Shown here: piece by piece, positions 59,029 through 64,000 of the stretch
Numbering within the stretch: the stretch's first letter is position 1
Layout: every line of letters begins with the position of its first letter
NCBI RefSeq assembly: GCF_040183065.1
Contig: NC_091120.1
Location: forward strand, 169,043,488-169,107,487
Length of the DNA stretch: 64,000 bases
Origin: Periplaneta americana
Lineage: Eukaryota; Arthropoda; Insecta; Blattodea; Blattidae
Direction of reading: 5' to 3'
Translations under genes and position numbers: made by a program
Notes under the pieces: model-generated
Databases searched by the model: none
Told to the model about the DNA's origin: nothing
Seen by the model: only the letters and a program-made list of their open reading frames with translations

Positions 59029-59742
59029 CTTCAAATGTAATATAATTTACAATCATCCCAATATTATTTTGTAATTTCATATTGACACTAATAAAATAGA
59101 ACAGAATTGTTGTTTTCGTGTTAATTATTTAGAAGCGATTCTGAATATTTTTATGTTTGTGTAACAATTATAAGTAATATTCTCTTGGTTCATACTTGAA
59201 ATACACTAACAACACTTAAAACAAATTAAATTTGTTATGTACACTTCTATTTAAAAATAATACAAAATGCATACACAAGTATCCTTTAACCGTAGTGTGC
59301 CTTGGGGTCGAAATATATAATTTTTTCTAATATGTTTCGATAGAAAAATCTTATACTTGTGAGTACAGTAAAACCTGCCTAAAGTGGAACCTCAAACAGA
59401 AACCTGCCTTAACCACTTCCCTTATTATCCCGAGTTAACTCGGGTTGCTGACATGTGTCAAAATTTATTAACCCGAGTTAACTCGTTTGAGTCCCATTGT
59501 CTATTTCATAGTGATTTTTTAAGTATGTAAGAAAATTAGTGATGTACAGTGATTCTGCAATATTAAATGACCTCTTTACGAAAATAAAAAAATATGACAC
59601 TTTTTTTCACAAAACTGGTAAAATATATAGTAAGGGAAGAGGTTAAACGTATTTTTCCTCTGGTCTTATGATTTATAAGGCATTTTATATATGGTCTGTG
59701 GATAAGCTTTGGGGCTTCTACCGCATTGTCTTGGTGTTGGTG

Positions 59743-59782
59743 GCTGACATTTCGACCGCTGTGTTGTGGTCATCTTCAGAGC
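59743..59782 (-). ncRNA. Hammerhead-ribozyme-like motif, left arm
   Basis: Minus strand: stem I GCT/AGC, core CTGAAGA, stem II GACC/GGTC, GAAA, then ATGT in place of the palindromic ACGT of stem III (looks like CpG decay), scissile C. Confidence 0.5.
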
Positions 59783-60170
59783 AGTTGGATAAGGAAATAG
59801 TCTGCGAGCTCGTATATATAGTAGTCTCGATGGGGGGAGTACTTTCGGTGATAGGTTGTAGGTTCTCCTTCTGGCATCTGATTGGTTCTTCGTTGTCCAA
59901 TCCGGTTGAGGTCTGTATATTAAATACTGGCCCTCATAAGGTCCGAAAGAGTGACCTTGATACCGTGCCCGATGTCCAGATGAAGGGGGGGGGCGTCGCG
60001 TACATGTGGAGACCTGGTTTCTCGTTCCTAAGTATGATCTTGGAATAGACTTCCCAATGAGTTGCTGAGTTGTAACCCCTCGTCCTTGTTGATGTTGTTG
60101 GGATGTACTCCCCCCATCGAGACTACTATATATACATACACGAGCTCGCAGAATATTTCCTTATCCAACT

Positions 60171-60210
60171 GCTCTGAAGATGACCATAACACAGCGGTCG
60201 AAACGTCAGC
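60171..60210 (+). ncRNA. Hammerhead-ribozyme-like motif, right arm
   Basis: GCT, CTGAAGA (fits CUGANGA), T, stem II GACC...GGTC with a 10-nt loop, GAAA, palindromic AC|GT as stem III, scissile C (GUC triplet), then AGC closing stem I. Stem I is short and would need loop-loop help. Confidence 0.58.
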
Positions 60211-61383
60211 CACAAACACCAAGACAACGCAGTAGAAGGCCCAAAGCTTATCCACAGACCATGTATACCAGCCGCGGAAGCCTACTCGAACGCATTTTAT
60301 ACAGTTTAAAACAGAAACCTATCTAACACAGAAACAGAACAATATTGCCAGTTCACTAGAGGAAGATCATTGAATAAAACGGAATTCCTACCAGTGTAAT
60401 GCATTGAAATTAAAATAAAATCCTGAAAAAACGGTAGGCAAGACAAAGTGAAATTTAGAAGCACTTTAGTCTATAATTGGAGGAATTTGCATTAACCACA
60501 AACAATTCAGAACTACTACTAGTCTTAAATCAACAAAAAGTGTAATTGAGAAAGCTTTAGTATGTGAAGAAGTTATTAAGCAAAAATAAATAAATAAAAA
60601 CATTGGAAGGCCTCTGGAAAAATAATTCCATGCCACTTGAATGGCTTTGAATTTTCAGTAAATGTTTTCATACAGTAATGTTTGCTGTAATTGTTTACTT
60701 TTTATTAAGTTCTTAAAACTTAAATTTTCAATGTGTGTATTGAAATAGCAGCACAAAAGTGTAAAAAATCAGTAAACCTTATGTAAAACAAAAACCTCCC
60801 TAAAACGGAAATTATTTCTGGTTCCAAGCATTTCCGGTTTAGACAGGTTTCATTGTATATGTAAGAAACCTAAACTGCTCAAGAATAAGAAAGACTATAC
60901 TGATAGAGATAAATATTGTGACTGTTGTGCCACACTCTTACTATAATTACCTCCATGCTGAATGTGTATCCTCTATTTTAATCTCTTAGGCATTTGCACA
61001 ATATCATAACAGATGGTGAAGTTTTTAAATTAAATTTATTGGCTTCATGTTCAGATCTTAAAATGTAACTGATAATTGTGAATTATGTTAGCGAAGTCCA
61101 ATTTCATAAAACAAAAGAAAATATTTCAATACATAATCCAAGAATTAATATGATAGTTAACACAACGCCAGTCTCTATAACAAGGTACTACATGGAGAGG
61201 CGACAGAGTGAAGACTTCAACTTTTAGTTTCTTCCTTTCTTTCTTTCGAAATATAAGAAACTTAATATTTTCAATCAACAACACAAAATTAGGAAATTGT
61301 TGCATAATGTTTTTGCATCTTAATGTAAATGTGTGGATACAAGTTCGAATTAAATGCACAGATAAACACAGCCATACTCAAAC

Positions 61384-62065
61384 TAGGGTTGCCAGGCTTA
61401 TTCCTCATTATAGACCCATACGGGACATCCAAAATCCCATATTTATGGATTGGTAAAAAAAATTGCCATTTTTCATGATTTTCTTTTAATATTCCATGTT
61501 TTTATTGTACGGATATTATATCATATGTTAAATCATCACATTATAGATAAAATGAAAGAATGTCAAGTCACAAGTAACACACACAGGAGAAAGGAATAGA
61601 TGTTCTATACATCTCTTGAAAATTGAGGTCCGAGTTTACTTAAATTTTAGTCATAGTTGTCATTCATTTTTCATTTAGATTAAATTTTGCCAGCTAATGC
61701 TAAAAGAGAAAGAAAATATCAATAATTATAATATACATTATACTATATAGAAATACGATAAGCCTAAATTAATTTGATAAAAATGTATACTTTTCACTAG
61801 AAATGAGTAATTTTATTGCATAATTTAAGTAGCACAAACCCATCTCAATTGTTTTTTAATCTAAATTCCAAGTACTGGTGATAAAATTACAATAAAATAA
61901 ACTCCTAATAATTAATTCACTGCCAGTGTTTTTAGATATATACAAAAGTATGGCAATATGGCATGGCGAGCTTATGTGGTTCTCTCAAATTATGTTTATT
62001 CATTACACCTCAGGGCTCGACCTCATCTTGTCCTATATTGGCATTCTGAAAACCTGGTAACCCTA
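61384..62065. mobile_element. Non-autonomous hAT element, 682 bp
   Basis: The ends TAGGGTTGCCAG and CTGGTAACCCTA are inverted, with a perfect 8-bp TSD ACTCAAAC (61376-61383, 62066-62073). The interior is AT-rich and non-coding. Confidence 0.85.
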
Positions 62066-62111
62066 ACTCAAACGTAATTGTAATTACAGATTTTTATTAG
62101 ATGAACGTATA

Positions 62112-62705
62112 CAGTCAAATCTCTCTATAGCGATATTTAGAGGAACAAGGAAAAATATTATTATAAAGAAATGCATTGTTATAAGGAGGGTTTTAAAAAT
62201 AAGAGTTAAATTGGTAAGAGGATTTCTGTTTAGCTTATTTGGTATGTATATTATGGTAGGTACAAAGTGTTAAAATTATAAATGAAACCCTCTTAATATG
62301 CTGCCCATTGTACTGTTCTACATTTTTTTTAAAAGAAATCAATTATGTCAGTTTGTTTTAGAGCTCTCTTCACGAAAATTGACACACATGAAGACCTTAT
62401 TAAATCCAAAGACACTAAATACTGTACTCTTCTGGAACATCACTAACACTAGATAGGGACTGTTGAAGTGATTCAGACACTGCCCATTGTACTGTCTTAC
62501 ATTTTTTTAAAGAAATTACTCATTTTACTGGTCTTTATCGTAGTTGAGAGAGAAAATACTACATTGGGGACCATTAAAGTGTATCGTTCAATGGAGATAT
62601 TTCGTTATGTAGGGAGAATTTTTACATTGAAGGAATACATTTTATGCCGGCAACTGTATTTTTAATTGCAATAGAGGGATTTATCATTATACGGAGATTT
62701 GACAG
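62112..62705. mobile_element. Pogo-like non-autonomous element
   Basis: CAGTCAAATCTCTCTATAGC at the left and TATACGGAGATTTGACAG at the right are inverted with TA flanks. Inside, a ~40-bp direct repeat (CTGCCCATTGTACTG at about 62301 and 62480) shows an internal duplication. The 65-codon frame at 62468 is not recognisable. Confidence 0.75.
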
Positions 62706-62709
62706 TATT

Positions 62710-63170
62710 TTATGAATATTGTCTCATTTAATAAATATATATTTGCTTCTTGTTCAAGAATGTATCAGGTTGACTCATTCTTTAAACTTTTTCTATTCTC
62801 GGTATTCAAAAATACTGCGGATTCCACTCTATAGTCATGTGTATCGAATCGAGCAGCCATATAAACAGTTGATCAATCAGTCCACCTAGTGCCAAAGCCA
62901 AGAATTCTATAAGCCACATTAGCCTCGAAGGCACAATGTTTTGTCACAGAGAAATGTTATATCTTTTTTACTTCATTGATCAGGCATTGAAGTCTGACTA
63001 TGTTTATTGTGAGAATAATAAGGATAGCAGTATTGGCATTCGAAATATATAATCTCCAAATCTGTGAACATACTTTTTTATTTCTGTATGTGCTATGAAT
63101 ACTTACACCATGTTTAATCATGTGACATACTGTATAGGCTATATTAATTGAAACAGGTGTATGTATTAAT
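62710..63170. other. No recognised feature
   Basis: AT-rich; an 82-codon minus frame has no recognisable content. Confidence 0.3.
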
Positions 63171-63171
63171 G

Positions 63172-63525
63172 CAGGGTGTCCCATAAGTCTGGAACCATAG
63201 ACCATTACGTTTCTTTTTGTTTACAGTTATTCTGAAGCCTTAGTGATCTTATGTAAAAGATGACATTCAAGTGACGATATTTGTTGACAGCCACAATCAC
63301 AGACTACCGAGGACGTCAACAGACGAGCACATAATTAGTTTTCCCATGTAGCTGTGCACTCATTCTAGGTGCAGTGATTAAATTCGAGGGCAACTTCCCT
63401 ATGACTGCAGGTGCCAACAGACAAAATTATTTGAATGTGTTCGTCTTTACCCAACGACATTACTCAGGCTTCAGAAGTACCTATAAAGAAGAAGAAACAG
63501 TATTTCAGACTTATGGGACACCTTG
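63172..63525. mobile_element. 354-bp mariner-like MITE
   Basis: CAGGGTGTCCCATAAGTCTG at the left pairs with CAGACTTATGGGACACCTTG at the right. No transposase frame. The likely TA target is preserved only at the right. Confidence 0.7.
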
Positions 63526-64000
63526 TAGAATATTCAAGAATTCCTTATAATTGTACCAATTTTCTGTAATAGTACTGTGAACAATCATAGCATAGCTGAA
63601 GAAAGTGTACAAACACTTGCAAGTAAGGTGATATAATTTTAACTATTTGTAGTTCCACTTGGTTTTCAAGTGTCTTTACGTCTCCAAAAGGTCTTCCATC
63701 ATATTGTTCATTGGCAGCTGTTTTTCTATTAAAAATAGGACTGTATTTTCTTTCTTGATCCTATAGTTTTTGGAAATTTTTCTTCTCCTGTTATTCATAA
63801 CCATTAATACCAAGTGTTGTGTGATGTACTCAAAAGGCAGTAAAGAAGTATTTTTACACATCAACAGATACTATTGGCATATTTTATCTATTTATTTTAG
63901 AGATGGGAAAAGTTGTTATTTTCTCGCGATAGTTGCAACTATTCCAGTTCCTTGAAAATACTAGGTTCCAAATAACAGTACACTATTTAACTACATAGGT
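63526..64000. other. No recognised feature
   Basis: AT-rich with two ~60-codon frames, none recognisable. Confidence 0.3.

Larger units (their letters stand above)
59688..60266. mobile_element. Large inverted repeat with hammerhead motifs (second locus)
   Basis: Arms of ~155 bp (59688-59841, 60105-60266) match in inverted orientation (TGGTCTGTGGATAAGCTTTG ... GAGACTACTATATATA) around a 263-bp spacer. Each arm carries a hammerhead-like motif. The sequence differs from the foldback at 46.4 kb but has the same layout, so the two are related classes of element ends. Confidence 0.65.
59366..60855. mobile_element. Pogo-like element interrupted by later insertions
   Basis: The ends CAGTAAAACCTGCCTAAAG and TTTAGACAGGTTTCATTG are inverted with TA on both sides. 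Internally 'CAGAAACCTGCCTT' near 59397 and 'CAGAAACCTATCTAACAC' near 60310 look like one sequence split by an insertion of ~0.9 kb that includes the large inverted repeat at 59688-60266. No transposase frame remains. Confidence 0.6.

Noticed and set aside
59668-60048. 126-codon plus frame across the left arm and spacer of the inverted repeat
   Set aside because: The arm is antisense to the ribozyme-bearing strand and a mirrored frame appears in the other arm; it is a by-product of the foldback.

Overview
The window is animal nuclear DNA, almost certainly from an insect and most likely a cockroach (Blattodea, Periplaneta-like). The grounds are AT-rich intron-bearing genes, dense tRNA-derived SINEs, 5'-truncated LINEs of the 'RWAGHVARMGESRNAY' type that are very abundant in cockroach genomes, and hAT, Tc1 and pogo DNA transposons. 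The species call is an inference from repeat families, not a search result.

Only two host genes are well supported, and they are head to head. On the plus strand, 51519-55762 encodes a two-exon Nischarin/IRAS homologue (PX domain followed by leucine-rich repeats, 460 aa). On the minus strand, starting at 50045 and running left, is a multi-exon gene for a long coiled-coil protein I cannot name. Its exons are 49861-50045, 43476-44019, 39937-40059 and 36027-37757, with phase-matched splice sites throughout, and there is a possible terminal exon at 27249-27407. The 1.5 kb between the two start codons is the likely shared promoter region.

The rest is a mosaic of mobile DNA. 1-9 kb: an AT-rich repeat tract, a tRNA-capped hairpin element, a SINE between direct repeats, a hAT-like element, a decayed hAT/CGGBP1-like coding fragment and a truncated LINE with a target-site duplication (TSD). 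9-16 kb: more LINE 3' pieces and a nest of inverted-repeat elements that carry tRNA-like cloverleaves, one split by a SINE with a 17-bp TSD. 16-30 kb: MITEs, a decayed multicopy transposon-like gene, an apparently intact hAT element (21253-23448) and a Tc1 element with one late frameshift. 30-36 kb: nested inverted-repeat elements and a 42-bp minisatellite of about 37 units beside the last firm exon of the coiled-coil gene. 40-49 kb, inside that gene's introns: a second hAT copy with only two amino-acid differences from the first, foldback elements, and a LINE insertion that looks chimeric. 56-64 kb: pogo/Tigger-like, hAT-like and other short inverted-repeat elements.

The most unusual signals are (i) two large inverted repeats (46.4-47.0 kb and 59.7-60.3 kb) whose arms each carry what reads as a complete minimal hammerhead ribozyme, as known from Penelope-like retroelements; (ii) a family of hairpin elements capped by a tRNA-like cloverleaf; (iii) the near-identical pair of complete hAT elements; and (iv) the unnamed coiled-coil protein with three ~35-residue internal repeats. 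I saw no LTR retroelement, Polinton, CRISPR array or functional tRNA/rRNA gene.
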